DNA of 45,972 nucleotides. It comes from Chrysophaeum taylorii. Its lineage: Eukaryota; Sar; Pelagophyceae; Pelagomonadales; Pelagomonadaceae. The DNA lies in NCBI GenBank assembly GCA_029834535.1, contig JAQMWT010000073.1, positions 1-45,972 of the forward strand. Direction: 5' to 3'. Within the stretch, counting starts at the first letter, position 1, and every line of letters begins with the position of its first letter. The notes beneath the pieces were generated by a model. The model saw nothing but the letters and a program-made list of their open reading frames with translations, was not told the origin of the DNA and made no database searches. Positions 10,285 to 21,639 of the stretch are shown here, one piece after another. Both the position numbers and the translations under genes were made by a program.

Positions 10285-11786
10285 CCAACTTAATCCAGTT
10301 CTTGACAGAGTAAAAGTGGGGCAAAAAGCAACCACAAAGTGTGGCAAATAATATGAGATACTGATTTTTTTTTACTTGAGGCCCGATTTTTGGTCCCAAA
10401 CTTTCTCTTCCCATTTGTTTTGAAAAATTAAGGTTGCCAACAAACAAACAATTTTTGCCAAGTTCCCACATATTTTTTAGGAGGGATGATGGTCCGGCTG
10501 AAGAAAGCGGGTGCATTGGAAAGAATCCCAGCGGCGGTGGGCGGCGAGGCGGATTCGTCGCAACTAGTCCGTCCAAGATGAACGCCAGGTCGTGGGTGCC
10601 GAAAGAATCCAAGCCGCAGATCAAGCACTTGCGCGACGAGATCACGAAGCGGCGCGCGTGACGAAGGCAGTTATGCAAACGGCGCGGTGCAGCAACTTTG
10701 GAATTGGGAACGCTGTTGGGAAGGTTGTCTGGAGCGGCTCGAGAAAATATAACGACTAACCCCCTGGCTATAACGATGGCGAGCGACGACACCAGAGGTG
10801 CCGCCCTCTGGGGAGCATCCGACGTGCTCCCCCCCGTTCGACCAGAGCCACCCGCACGCTATAAAGGCAACAATCGCGCGACGACGACGCCGGATCTTCG
10901 CGGCAAGTAGTACGTACCTGCGCGTCAGTCTCGGAGTCACACTCGAAGTGCTCGAGTTGCTCGATGCGACGAGGAAGAAGGGGAACGACGGTCGTAGATG
11001 ACGCGATGTCTTGTCCCAAAAACTTGACGCTTTTCAGTGACGGGCCCTCTGGCGGACGCCGCCGACGAGGTCGACCAGATTTCTCGACGCTCGCCCTCGT
11101 GTACCACCCACCTTTCAAACGCCCACTGGACCTCCCTAGAAGCATTGCCGAGCGAACGCGGGTTCGAGAGGACGCGGGTCGACAACGGTAACTGTAGGGC
11201 AACATCACCAAGGCTCGGGAAGTGCTATAACCAAGGTGGTCGCGCGTGCCCAGCAGCAAGGCCCCACTCCGTCGCATGTACGTCCGGCGGCAGGATGGGA
11301 TGCGTACGCTCCGCGGGCTCAATTCCTCTCTGCTCGTTGAATGGAATGCCCCCAGGTAGTCGGCCGGCGCGGCGCTCCTGCTCCTCTCCGGGCGCAGCTG
11401 TTGATACCCTCGTAATGACCTCCTCTGAAACCCGCTTCCCACACGACGAGAGTCGACTCTTGTGCGAAAGCCATGAGCATTTTTCTTAGTCTTAAAGGGG
11501 CGTACCGAAACGACACTACTAAAGGAAGAAACACTGAACCACGACATGGTTCGCGTTCGACGCGCGAACTCGGTCCGCGTTCGCTGTGGTTCGCATCTCA
11601 ACAGCGCGCGAACGCATTCGAAACCACGGCCATCGCTGCGTGTGTGCCTTCGAGTGCCTGCTGGCTGCGCGGTGAGTTCGCGTTCGCGACGGGTTCGGGT
11701 TCGCGGCCAGTTCGGGTTCGCTACGGGTTCGCGTTCGCGGCGAGTTCGCGAGTCGTACGTATATCCTTAGCTCCCTACACGTAGTG
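10285..11786. other. Intergenic, no supported gene
   Basis: Both strands hold overlapping frames of 60-277 codons rich in Arg and Ser, with no domain. They look like GC-driven open frames. A 27-residue plus-strand segment ending near 10660 (KPQIKHLRDEITKRRA) is the only piece that reads like protein, and nothing around it supports a gene. The right-hand 200 bases are the GTTCG-rich repeat listed separately. Confidence 0.5.
11548..11755 (+). repeat. Degenerate GGTTCGCGTTCGCG minisatellite
   Basis: Units such as GGTTCGCGTTCG, GGGTTCGGGTTCG and GCGAACTCGG recur about every 12-20 bases. There is a more regular block at 11680-11755. It lies immediately before the right terminus of family X copy 2. 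Not a telomere repeat. Confidence 0.6.
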
Positions 11787-11959
11787 TCCTAACTACTAAT
11801 CGACAGATGTTTGTCTGTCTGTCTGTTTGCTTGTCTGTCTGTTTGTCTTTAAATGTCGACTGCTAAGAGGGGGGGGTGTGTGTGGGGAGCATGAAGGATG
11901 TGGGTGGGTTTGTGGCGTATGAGGGATGTGCCTGACGGGCGGAGATAAGTATGCGGGAC

Positions 11960-13140
11960 CTAGTCGGGGTCATCGCCGAGTCGTGGGGCAGGCGAAGAGA
12001 GGACGGGCCCCGCCCGTAGGTCGTACGCATGCTGCCACCGGACGTATGTGCGACGACGGGTGACGTCCTGCTGGGATCGGGCGGCCTGGGTGGTGTTCCC
12101 CGAGGCGGCGACATGGGTGAGGGCGGTGAGGGCACAGCGAACCCGGCCTAATGCGTTGGCGATCCCCCACTCACGGTAGATGCGGCGAGATTTTTTTGCG
12201 CCGCCTTTGCCTCTGTGAAGTTGGCGCAGCCGCATGCCACCCAGGTTCGCGCAGCGATGCGCTCTGCGCATGTTTGGGCGAGAGCGTGGCACGCCGCGCT
12301 GGCCTCACCGAAGGCACCACAGACGAGGCCGGCGACGGTGCCGTAGCTACGTAGCCGCTGTTCGACAGGGCCCAAGAAGCCAGGCGGTGGTGCTGTACCC
12401 GGCTGGGGGATGATGGCGTCGATGCCGCGGGCGTGAGCGAGGTATTCGGAGTGGACTTGCGCTGCGCGCCGATCGACAGGCGACGGGTGGGAGGGATGGA
12501 ATGGGCGGTATAGAACGAACCCCATGCATGTGACTCGGGTTTTGATGTCGTAGAGTTGCTCCTTGTTGTCGAGCGTGGTGAGGATGTCTGGGACGACTTG
12601 GCGTCGGGCGAGATTGCCTCGGTACCGGCCGTAGAGGCGCGTGCGAATGGTAGGGGCGACGACGTCAGCAAAGATGCCGAAAACCTCGGACAGGGCTGGG
12701 ATGCCGGCCTCTCTGACGCTGCAGTGGACGCAGTCGAGCTGGCCGTCATGCCAGGTGGTCCGCGCTCCTCCGCGGTTGACAAGGTTGGCCCGCGTGAGAA
12801 GCACCTTGCCGTGAGCGTCGAGAACGACGTCAGTGCCCAGAATGCGAGTGCCCACGAGGCCCAAAGAAGCTGGAGAGGGGTAGCCAAAGTACTGGGCACA
12901 CATCTCAGCCCAGCAGCGGTTGGGGATTTGAAGGGCAGAGCTGGGCCACGAGCTTATGAGCGTGGTCGAGAAGCGATCCCATGAGGACGCCGCTACTCGA
13001 AGTGCTTCGGTGATGGGAAGGGTGGCCGCAAGGCGCTGGAGTGCAGTGGCCCGAGCTGTCTCGCGTTGGGAGGTTAGAGCACGCTGGAGTTGGGGTATGA
13101 GCACGGGTGTCGAGATGGTGGGGCCGACGAGGACGCCCAT
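11960..13140 (-). CDS. PD-(D/E)XK nuclease-like protein of family X, probable C-terminal part, with -1 frame transition
   Basis: The zero-frame ORF runs from the ATG at 13140 to 12148 (330 residues). A zinc-knuckle-like patch (HDGQLDCVHC, residues 131-140) is followed by a restriction-endonuclease-like signature: E152, PD at 184-185 and DIK at 198-200 (VVPDILTTLD, then QLYDIKTR). After the conserved GPVEQRL and GLVCGAFGEAS segment the frame reaches A AAA AAT at 12196-12190. The -1 frame continues for about 75 residues (KSRRIYREWGIANALGR, ending RLGDDPD) to a stop at 11960. The zero frame stops after 21 more codons. From memory, the two frames together resemble one conserved protein family of haptophyte and dinoflagellate genomes often linked to retroelement-like proteins. 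No search was run. The 5' side is truncated: coding-like sequence (PLSHEFVF) precedes the ATG in a neighbouring frame. Confidence 0.6.
12190..12196 (-). promoter_or_regulatory. Candidate -1 ribosomal frameshift heptamer A AAA AAT
   Basis: In the zero frame of the nuclease ORF the codons are CAA AAA AAT. That matches the X XXY YYZ slippery pattern. The -1 frame opens exactly into the conserved C-terminal extension. The second copy has the same seven A residues at 28738-28744. A single lost A in the common ancestor of both copies would look the same. Confidence 0.4.
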
Positions 13141-13359
13141 GGAAGACGAATTCGTGGGAGAGAGGACCGTCGACGAGATGAACGTTGGCGGGGTCGCCGG
13201 AACTGTCTGTTTGTCTTTAAATGTCGACTGCTAAGAGGGGGGTGTGTGTGGGGAGCATGAAGGATGTGGGTGGGTTTGTGGGGTGTGAGGGATGTGCCTG
13301 ACGGGCGGATGGTTTCCCCCGATTTAGGGTAAGGATCATGTAGGCCCGCGAGCCAGACA

Positions 13360-13630
13360 TTGATCCTCCAAGCCGTCTGCGGCGACCTCGCAGACTGTTT
13401 CCACAACCCGCGGCGGCTCTTTCAGCGCGCCATTCTCACGCCCCGTCGAAACGATGTTGTCGATGCTGACAACGCGCGCGTGATCGCGGCCTTTTTTTCC
13501 CGGAGACGAGGCGTCGGAGTTCTTTTCGGCCGACTAGGTTGGGTCGGAAGACGACGCCTCGCTCTTTACAGTCGAGTTTTCAACTCCCTGACAACCAACG
13601 GCATGCTGACTTTGATCGCGAGCTTAAGCG
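13360..13630 (+). pseudogene. Helicase relic, N-terminal half of the family X fragment (copy 2)
   Basis: Begins TTG ATC CTC CAA (ILQAVCGDLADCFHNP) and reads RAILTPRRNDVVDADNARV, then loses frame after AAFFSR as in the other copies. It stops matching them after about 13630, before the motif V and VI regions. Confidence 0.7.
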
Positions 13631-13849
13631 ACGGCGGACCGCCACGCGGCTCGGGATGACGAGACAAACCGTCCGGCGGTCAACGAGGCGGGAGACCACC
13701 CGCCGCCCATCGCCGACCCGAACCCGCGCCTCGCCGTCCCGCTTGCGCACCGCCTCGCCAAAGGCGTCGCCATCGCCCAGCAAAAGCTTGACCTCGGAAG
13801 CGCGTCTGACTTGAACAGGCTGTGTTCTATAGTTTCTTATAAGATACAA

Positions 13850-14909
13850 CAAGTGCAGGCTAGTAAGTTCACCTAGTCCCAATCTCTAACCCTAGTAAGT
13901 TTACACCTGGTCTCAGTAAGTTCACCTAGTCCCAATCTCTAACCCCAGTAAATTCGGCGTAAACCCAATCTCTTACCCCAGTAAGTTCGACGTAAACCCG
14001 CACCCACTCACCCCACTCTCCTTCGAGCTCGTCGCGCTCACCCCCGCCAATCTAAGCTGCTTTGATCCGCACACGCCGCTAAGCTTTGAGTTTACTCTAA
14101 AGCCCCAGTAAGTTCACACTTGGTCTCAGTAAGTTCACCTGGCCACTAAGTTCACTTAGTCCCAATCTCTAACCTCAGTAAGTTCACCTGGTTCCAGTAA
14201 GTTCACCTGGTCCCAGTAAGTTCACCTATAGTGCGCGTGTAGACGCCGGGAGGGGGCTTGTCGGTATTGCGCAGCACGTGTGGGGTAGGGTGGAGTCGTC
14301 GACTCAGAAGAGCATATCCTCGGGGTTGCCGATCGACAGAGAGCCACGTAGAGCTGGACGTGGCAGAAGACGGGCTTCGCCAAGAGGACGCCGACCTCGC
14401 GGGGCGTCTGGCCCTGGCTCTTGGTGATCGTTTGGCGTCGGCGGGCCTTACGGGATACAGGTTGGAGGAGCCTCGGTGACAACGACACGATCGATCATGT
14501 ATCTGGTACCGTTGCAGTGGCCGTGCGACGGGTCGAGGTTGCGAAGACATTAAGCTCGCGATCAAAGAAAGCATGCCGTTGGTTTTCAGGGAGTTGAAAA
14601 CTCTACTGTAAAGAGCGAGGCGTCGTCTTCCGACCTAGCCTAGTCAGTCGAAAAGAACTCCGAAGCCTCGTCTCCGGGAAAAAAAGGCCGCGGTCATGCG
14701 CGCGTTGTCAGCATCGACAACATCGTTTCGACGGGGCGTGAGAATGGCGCGCTGAAAGAGCCGCCGCGGGTCGTGGAAATAGTCTGCGAGGTCGCCGTAG
14801 ACGGCTTGGAGGATCACTGTCTGGCTCGCGGGCCTACATGATCCTTACCCTAAATCGAGGGACAAACAAACAGACAGACAGACAAACATCTGTCGATTAG
14901 TAGTTAGGA
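13850..14909 (+). mobile_element. Family X element, copy 3 (short form)
   Basis: The left end CAAGTGCAGGCTAGTAAG is at 13850 and the right end CGATTAGTAGTTAGGA ends at 14909. Left-subterminal AAGTTCACC repeats fill 13865-14230. The helicase relic (minus strand) fills 14236-14817. The right side is reduced to CAGACAGACAAA repeats without the nuclease module. Copy 4 starts 10 bases further on. Confidence 0.75.
14236..14817 (-). pseudogene. Helicase relic (family X copy 3)
   Basis: Same broken PIF1-type C-terminus as copy 1, read leftward from GTG ATC CTC at 14817. TITKSQGQTPREVGVLLAKP and VFCHVQLYVALCR are present in one frame, and [19 protein letters not shown] in another. It shares the altered motif VI residues with the other short copies. 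Confidence 0.72.
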
Positions 14910-14919
14910 TTTGTATATA

Positions 14920-16068
14920 CAAGTGCAGGCCAGTAAGTTCACCTACTCCCAATCTCTAACCCCAGCATTTTCACCCTGTTAAGTTCACCTTGTCCCAATC
15001 TCTAACCCCAGTAAATTCGGCGTAAGCCCACTCGTGCTCACACCCACTCACCCCACTCTCCTGCGAGCTCGTCGCTCTCACCCCCGCCAATCGAAGCTGC
15101 TTTGATCCGCACACGCCGCTAAGCTTTGAGTTTACTCTAAAAGCCCCAGTAAGTTCACACTTGGTCTCAGTATTCACCTGGTCACTAAGTTCACCTAGTC
15201 CCAATCTCTAACCTCAGTAAGTTCACCTGGTTCCAGTAAGTTCACCTGGTCCCAGTAAGTTAACCTATAGTGCGCGTGTAGACGCCGGGAGGGGGCTTAT
15301 CGGTATTGCGCAGCACGTGTGGGGTAGGGTGGAGTCGTCGACTCAGAAGAGGATATCCTCGGGGTTGCCGATCGACAGAGAGCCACGTAGAGCTGGACGT
15401 GGCAGAAGACGGGCTTCGCCAAGAGGACGCCGACCTCGCGGGGCGTCTGGCCCTGGCTCTTGGTGATCGTTTGGCGTCGGCGGGCCTTACGGGATACAGG
15501 TTGGAGGAGCCTCGGTGACAACGACACGATCGATCATGTATCTGGTACCGTTGCAGTGGCCGTGCGACGGGTCGAGGTTGCGAAGACATTAAGCTCGCGA
15601 TCAAAGTCAGCATGCCGTTGGTTGTCAGGGAGTTGAAAACTCTACTGTAAAGAGCGAGGCGTCGTCTTCCGACCTAGCCTAGTCAGTCGAAAAGAACTCC
15701 GAAGCCTCGTCTCCGGGAAAAAAAGGCCGCGGTCATGCGCGCGTTGTCAGCATCGACAACATCGTTTCGACGGGGCGTGAGAATGGCGCGCTGAAAGAGC
15801 CGCCGCGGGTCGTGGAAATAGTCTGCGAGGTCGCCGTAGACGGCTTGGAGGATCACTGTCTGGCTCTCGCGCCTACCTGATCCTTACTCTCGCGCCTATC
15901 TGATCCTTACCCTAAATCGAGGGACAAACAGACAGACAGACAGGCACATCCCTCATACCCCACAAACCCACCCACATCCTTCATGCTCCCCACACACACC
16001 CCCCCCTCTTAGCAGTCGACATTTAAAGACAGACAAACAGACAAACATCTGTCGATTAGTAGTTAGGA
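14920..16068 (+). mobile_element. Family X element, copy 4
   Basis: The left end CAAGTGCAGGCCAGTAAG is at 14920 and the right terminus ends at 16068. AAGTTCACC repeats lie at 14935-15270 and the helicase relic at 15275-15856 (minus). This copy keeps the full right-end module between the helicase and the CAGACAAA repeats (15945-16030). It therefore shows how helicase and nuclease-side modules belong to one element. Confidence 0.78.
15275..15856 (-). pseudogene. Helicase relic (family X copy 4)
   Basis: Nearly identical to copy 3: the same three frames, the same FCHVQLYVALCR motif, and the same frame losses. It begins GTG ATC CTC at 15856. Confidence 0.72.
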
Positions 16069-17256
16069 CTTTCAACCAACCTAGGGCCCTGCCGCGCCGG
16101 CCACTAATTATAAATACGATAAGGGCCAACTCTCCGGAAGCGCAGTCCCAACGACGCTTCGAATCGCATGATTCCGCTGGTACCATAATGCATAGGGCCC
16201 GTTTCGATGTAGAAATGTGAGATAGCGATTACAATATGACCTTGGCCGACCACCTGGTCGTCCCGAAACCCGCATGCATAGAAGTGGCGGGTGGTAAACA
16301 TCTAGGGATCTATCACGCCCGAAACGCCCCACGAAGCTCATCAAGCTCGCCCCTTCCTTGCCTCCAAATCTGACAGATGATTGGCCTCATTCGTACTACG
16401 AAAATTTTGGACACGCCAACACGACGACGACGACCCTACGTCGTGGTGGTGTTTCGATTCCGAGTACATGGTTCCTACATGAGCTATATTGAAACATGGC
16501 GCGCGCGTTTGCGTTTGCGTTTGCGTCTGCGTTTGCGTCTGCGACCGACCGGCCTCTGATTGGTGCTTTGGGAGGAGAACAAAAGGAGTGTCGTCAGCCG
16601 GGGATGATTCGCGGGGAACGAGAGGCATTATTAGCCTAGCCGAATAAAGAAGTTAGGTGGTCGGAGCTCGAGGTGGTTGGTTTGGCGGCGAAATACTCTT
16701 TCATGGATTGAGGGAGTATGCTCGGAGGAGCTCGTCGGTCGAAAAAAAGGTTCTTCGAGTCGAGAGGGGGTCGATCGCAATCTATACTACGAGCTGTAAT
16801 GATAATAAATAAACGATGCTCTTCATTGTTGTACTATGTACGGATGTCACAGCATCATGAGGCTCTTGCAGAGGCATATGGTGCGCATAACGCTGCGTTG
16901 TTGTTGGTGACTGCGTCGTCGTCGTCGTGGCGCGCGTCAGTCAACAAGTTGCTCGGACTCTGACTGTTGCTGATGTGTTCGTTGGTGTTCGAGTAAAAGA
17001 AAGGAGAGAAAGAAAGTAATTGTGCACTTTCTTCTCGCACAATAATTGAGACAGTGGATCATCTCGCGCACGCGGGTTTGTTTTTTTTTTTTGGGTGGTC
17101 GCGGACGCGTACGCGTACGCGTGCGCGCGGGGGGCTCGGCGGGTGGCTTCTACTACAGGTCGTCGACGGGGGGATGCGGGGCTCTCCTGGTGGTTCCTTG
17201 GCATCGTCGCTGCCGCCACATCTATTCAAGATTTGTGAAGAACGACACAAACCAAG
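16069..17256. other. Intergenic with simple repeats, no supported gene
   Basis: A GCGTTT minisatellite lies at 16498-16545, a T12 run near 17080, and an ACGCGT run at 17104-17125. The small frames here encode only low-complexity peptides (for example alternating Q and T). This is the 3' flank of the large minus-strand ankyrin gene. No clear polyadenylation signal was identified. Confidence 0.55.
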
Positions 17257-20200
17257 TCAGCGAATTAAGCAGCAGCCGGTTTGCGACATAGCTGCCGCCT
17301 CCATTAGAACCTGTCGGACCGCCACGGTTTGCGCCAGGTCGCGCGGCGTGGACTTCTGGCGCGTCTTGGCTCTGATGTCGGCACCCTTCGCGACGAGGAG
17401 CTGCACGCATTCGACGTGGGAGTTTTGAGACGCGAGGTGAAGCGCGGTCGAGCAGTCGGTGGTAGTCGGCCTGTTGATCTCGGCACCGTTTTGAACCAAG
17501 AGCCGAACGCACTCGACGTGGCCATTTTGGGAGGCGAGATGAAGCGGAATCGCGCCATCGCTGGTGGTCGTGGATTTTTTTCTAGATGATCGCGGCTCGG
17601 TCAGCTCGGCGCGCTCGGCGTCCTTGGTCTCGTCGGGGGGAGACGAAACGTCGACCTCGACCTCGTATCGACGTTTGTTGACCTCCGCACCGTTCGCGAT
17701 CAGGAATTTCATGCAGTCGATGTGACCGTTCTGGGACGCGAGGTGAAGCGCGGTGGAGCCGTCGTCGGTGGTGGTCTTGTCGACTTCGGCGCAGTTCGCG
17801 ATCAGGAGTCGCACGCACCCGACGTGGCCGTTCTGGGCTGCCAAATGAAGCGGGGTAGCGCCGTTATCGGTGCGCACGACGTCGACCTCGGCGCCCATCT
17901 CAACCACGAGTTGCACGAGAGTCGTCTTGGACGAGCGATTGGTGGTGTTGGTAGTAGCAGCAGCAGCATTCGCCGCCGCGGCCGCCTTGTCGTCGTTATT
18001 ATTATTATTGTTATTATTATCTTCGGCGCCCTCGGCGTGATGACGGAAAATGGCCCCGTTCTGCGTTTTGTCGACGTCGGCGCCTTTCTCGATGAGAAGG
18101 CGAATGCACTCTTCGTGGCCGTACTCCGCCGCGAGGTGGAGGGCGGTGGCTCCGTCGTCGCTCCGCGCCTTCTCTTCGACGTCGGCGCCCATCCTCACGA
18201 GGAGCCGGACGCAGTCGACGTGGCCGTTCTGGGACGCCAAATGAAGCGCCGTCGCGCCGGCGGTACGCGGTTTGTCGATGTCTGCGCCCTTTTCGATCAA
18301 GTGGCGCACGCACGCGACGTGGCCGTTTTGGGACGCCAAATGCAGCGGGGTCGCGCCGTCGTCCGCGCGCGGTTTGTCAACCTCGGCGCCCTTTTCGATC
18401 AAGACCCGCACGCAGTCGACGTCGCCGTTTTGCGATGCCAATTGGAGCGCCGTGGATCTGTTTTCGGCATTCTCCTTGTCGACTTTCGCGCCCATGTCGA
18501 TCAGGATCCGCACGCTCTCGACGTGGCCGTTCCAGGAGGCCACGAAGAGCGGGGTCATGCGGTTGTCGATCGTCGGTTTGTCGATCTCGGCGCCGTTCTG
18601 GATCAAGAGCCGCACGCAGTCGACGTGTCCGTAAAGAGAGGCCGCGTGCAGCGGGGTCGCGCCGCTGTCGGTCCGCGGTTTGTCGACCAGCGCGTTTTTG
18701 AGGAGCAAGAGGCGCGCGCAGTCGACGTTGCCGTATCGCGCGGCCAGCGAGAGCGGGGTCGCTCCGTTGTCGGTCCGAGGTTTGTCGACGTCGGCGCCCT
18801 CGTCGATCAGAAGCTGCGCAGTTTCGACGTGGTCGTTTTCCGCCGCCAGGAGGAGCGGCGTGAGGCCGTCGTTAGATCGCGCCCTGTTGACTTGGGCGCC
18901 TTTCTCGATCAACGCCTGGACGCACTCGACGTGGCCGTTCCAGGAGGCCACGTGGAGGGGCGTCGAGCCCTTGCCGGTGGTTCCGACGTCGATCTCGGCG
19001 CCTTTCTCGATCAACGCCTGGACGCACTCGACGTGGCCGTTCCAGGAGGCCACGTGGAGAGGCGTCAAGCCGTTGTCGCTCGTCCGCTTGCCGATTTCCG
19101 CGCCCTTTTCGATCAAGAGTCTGGCACATTCGACGTGTCCGTTCCACGACGCGAGATGGAGAGCCGTGGACCCCTTTTCTGTGATGGTCGCTCTGTCGAC
19201 CTGGGCCCCAGTATCGATCAAAAACTGGACGCACTCGACGTCGCCGTTCCACGACGCCACGTGGAGCGGCGTGGATCCGCTGTCGATCGCGGCCTGTTCG
19301 ATCTCGGCGCCCTTGTCGATCAACAGTCTCGCGCAATCCAGAAATCCGTATTGCGCGGCGGAATGGAGGGCATCGCCCAGAAAATCCTCGCCGTGCTTGA
19401 CTTTCTCGAGGAGCAGCGCGAGGGCCTCGGACCGATTAAGCCTCGCGGCGAGCGCCAACGCCGTTTTTCCGGCGGCGTCGTCGACGCGCGCGCCTCGTTC
19501 GAGCAGAATGTTGAGGGCGTCCGTGCACGAATTGACGACCGCGAAGTGAAGCGGCCTGCTGCTGTTGCTCTCGGGGGAGGAGGGGGGACTTTTGTGATCC
19601 TTTGCGGCGGCAGCGGCAGCAGAGAGACTGCCGTTGACGTCGACTGAAAAAGCCAAGGTTGTTGCCGCCCTATAGCGTCTTCGGTGACAGGCCTGCGCGA
19701 AGGCGTAGGAACGAACGTCGTCGTCCCAGTCCTCGTCGTCCGGAATCTCGTCCAGATCGTCGTTCGAGTCGAGCCACTCGATAACCCCCGGTACGAACGG
19801 ATGGGCGGCGAGATCCTCGTCGCACTTTGGCGGGTGGAATACCCGGACCATCTCGGCTCGAAGGTGGACGTCGATGACGCACGAGACGCTGAGGTCGCGC
19901 GGGGTCGAGCCCGACTTGTTGAGGCCGCGCGACCAGGCGCCCGCGGCCAGCAGGAGTTGCGCGCACTCGGCCCGACCCGCTCGCGCGGCCGCGTGGAGCG
20001 CGCTGTCTTTGGTGGCGGGGTCGACGGGCGTGATGAGGTCCGCGCCGCGGTTCACGAGCCCGGCCGCGAGCGAGGTCTCGCCATCCGCAGCAGCGCGACG
20101 CGCAAAGGCCGCCACCCCGGCGACGTCCCGCCTCACCCTTTGCACTGGAACGAAGCGCGTCAACGACCACGAATGTTTGCCGCCAATCCTACCGCCAATC

Positions 20201-21165
20201 TTGTTGTTAGCAGAGTCGATCTCGACGATCGTGCACGGAAAGTAGGTCATGTATTTGCCCAAACAAATCTCGGCCTGCTCGCCGACGCGGAGCTTGGGTA
20301 TCCTTTCGGCGAGCACGTCGAGGGCTCGGTCTCGCATCCGCGCGTCCTCCTTTGCTAGCTGAAACGCGAAGAGCGCGGGCGCCTGCCACCACGGGTCCCC
20401 GAGGTCGAACGCCTCGTCGTCGGCGAGCAGGTTGTCGGGGCCCAATATGCTCGCGACGTAGAGTTCTTGGAAGGTGAGGTGGAAGAAGGCCACGGAGTCG
20501 GTGCCGCGCGGCACCAACGGCGGCAGGCGACCAGCCCGCGCCAGGACCCAGATCGCGGCCGCGAGGCGATTCGTTTTTAAACCTTCAAAGTCGGACCGTT
20601 GGAGCAGTATCCGCTGGTTCTCGTGAGCAGCGAGGGCGAGCCACTCGAACGCGCGACGCACCTCCAGAACCCCGCAGTCGCGAAGGACGTCGCGCGCGAC
20701 CGTAAGGACGTCGTCTTCGGCCGCGCGCTCGACGGCCCGGCCCATAAATACCTCGTCCGCGACGCGAAACAAATCTGATCGATCTCTGATTTCTCGTCCG
20801 GCTCCCAGCAGCGCGAGCCGCAGCGCGAGCGGCGTCTCGACGTGAGCGGCTGCGTCTAATTCAATCCCAAACCCCTCCACGACGCGCTCGCGGTCGACTC
20901 TAGCGATGCTCAGGAACACGAACCCGCGCGGGCCGAGGTCGTCGATGTTCTCGACGCTCGGTCTCGACGCGACGACCACAAACGCGCAGTTCTCGGCGCG
21001 TTCGACGATCGCGTCGACCACCGAGCGTCGACGGCTCGGAGAAATCTCGTCGAGGCCGTCCAGGCACAAAACGACTCGGCGGTTATCACGAATCATGCCC
21101 CAGTCCCCCGCGGGATCTTCGATGCTCGAGAGCGACACGAGCAGCGGGAGAAGAGCAGGCTCGCT

Positions 21166-21197
<32 letters not shown>

Positions 21198-21607
21198 GGG
21201 CGTCGCAGAGCGCTACGACGAGGGCGCGGAGGGTCCAGCCCTTGCCCGAGCCCGCCTCGCCTTCGAGGACCACGCGACCCGTGCGCATAGCCGGCTCGAC
21301 GCACTCCTTCGGCAACACGGCGCCGAGGGCCTCTTTGATGATAGCAGAGTGGTGGGAATGGCCGCCGCCGCTGCTCCCAGCGACTTTGACTTCTGTGCGG
21401 TGAAACACCCGCGGCGGGAGGTCCCGGACGCAGGCCGAGACCGAGACGTTCTGGTTTGTGATGGGGTCGCGCGCGTCGTCGGCCTCGCGCCTTGCCGCTT
21501 CGAGGTAGGAGGATGACGTAGTATCGTTGCTGCTAGGCGATGCCGGCTGCTGCTGCTGCTGCTGCTGTTTCGAGCGGCGAATGACCTCGGCGAAGAGGTC
21601 GTCCCCG

Positions 21608-21639
<32 letters not shown>

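Larger units (their letters stand above)
11787..13845 (-). mobile_element. Family X element, copy 2, carrying the nuclease ORF; left end missing
   Basis: The right terminus (TCCTAACTACTAATCGAC on the plus strand) is at 11787. It is followed by CTGT repeats and the right-end module. Then comes the nuclease ORF (11960-13140, minus strand), a second right-end module (13203-13310), and the first half of the helicase relic (13360-13630, plus strand). After 13640 the sequence departs from the other copies. The 200 bases to 13845 are open in a plus-strand frame (for example NPRLAVPLAHRLAKGVAIAQ) that I do not recognise. The AAGTTCACC left-end repeats of this copy are absent; those at 13850 belong to copy 3. 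Confidence 0.7.

Noticed and set aside
10768..11601. 277-codon minus-strand Arg/Ser-rich ORF
   Set aside because: No domain, biased composition, overlapping open frames on the other strand; typical of non-coding GC-rich DNA.
13580..13882. Minus-strand 100-codon ORF between copies 2 and 3
   Set aside because: The opposite strand reads at least as well, and the frame runs into family X repeats; no support for a gene on either strand.
16341..16628. Minus-strand ORF with alternating Q and T
   Set aside because: Translation of the GCGTTT-type minisatellite; no other coding evidence.
17722..19647. 641-codon plus-strand ORF opposite the ankyrin repeats
   Set aside because: It is the antisense of ankyrin units; the protein is a periodic D-V-A-V pattern imposed by the opposite strand, with no domain of its own.
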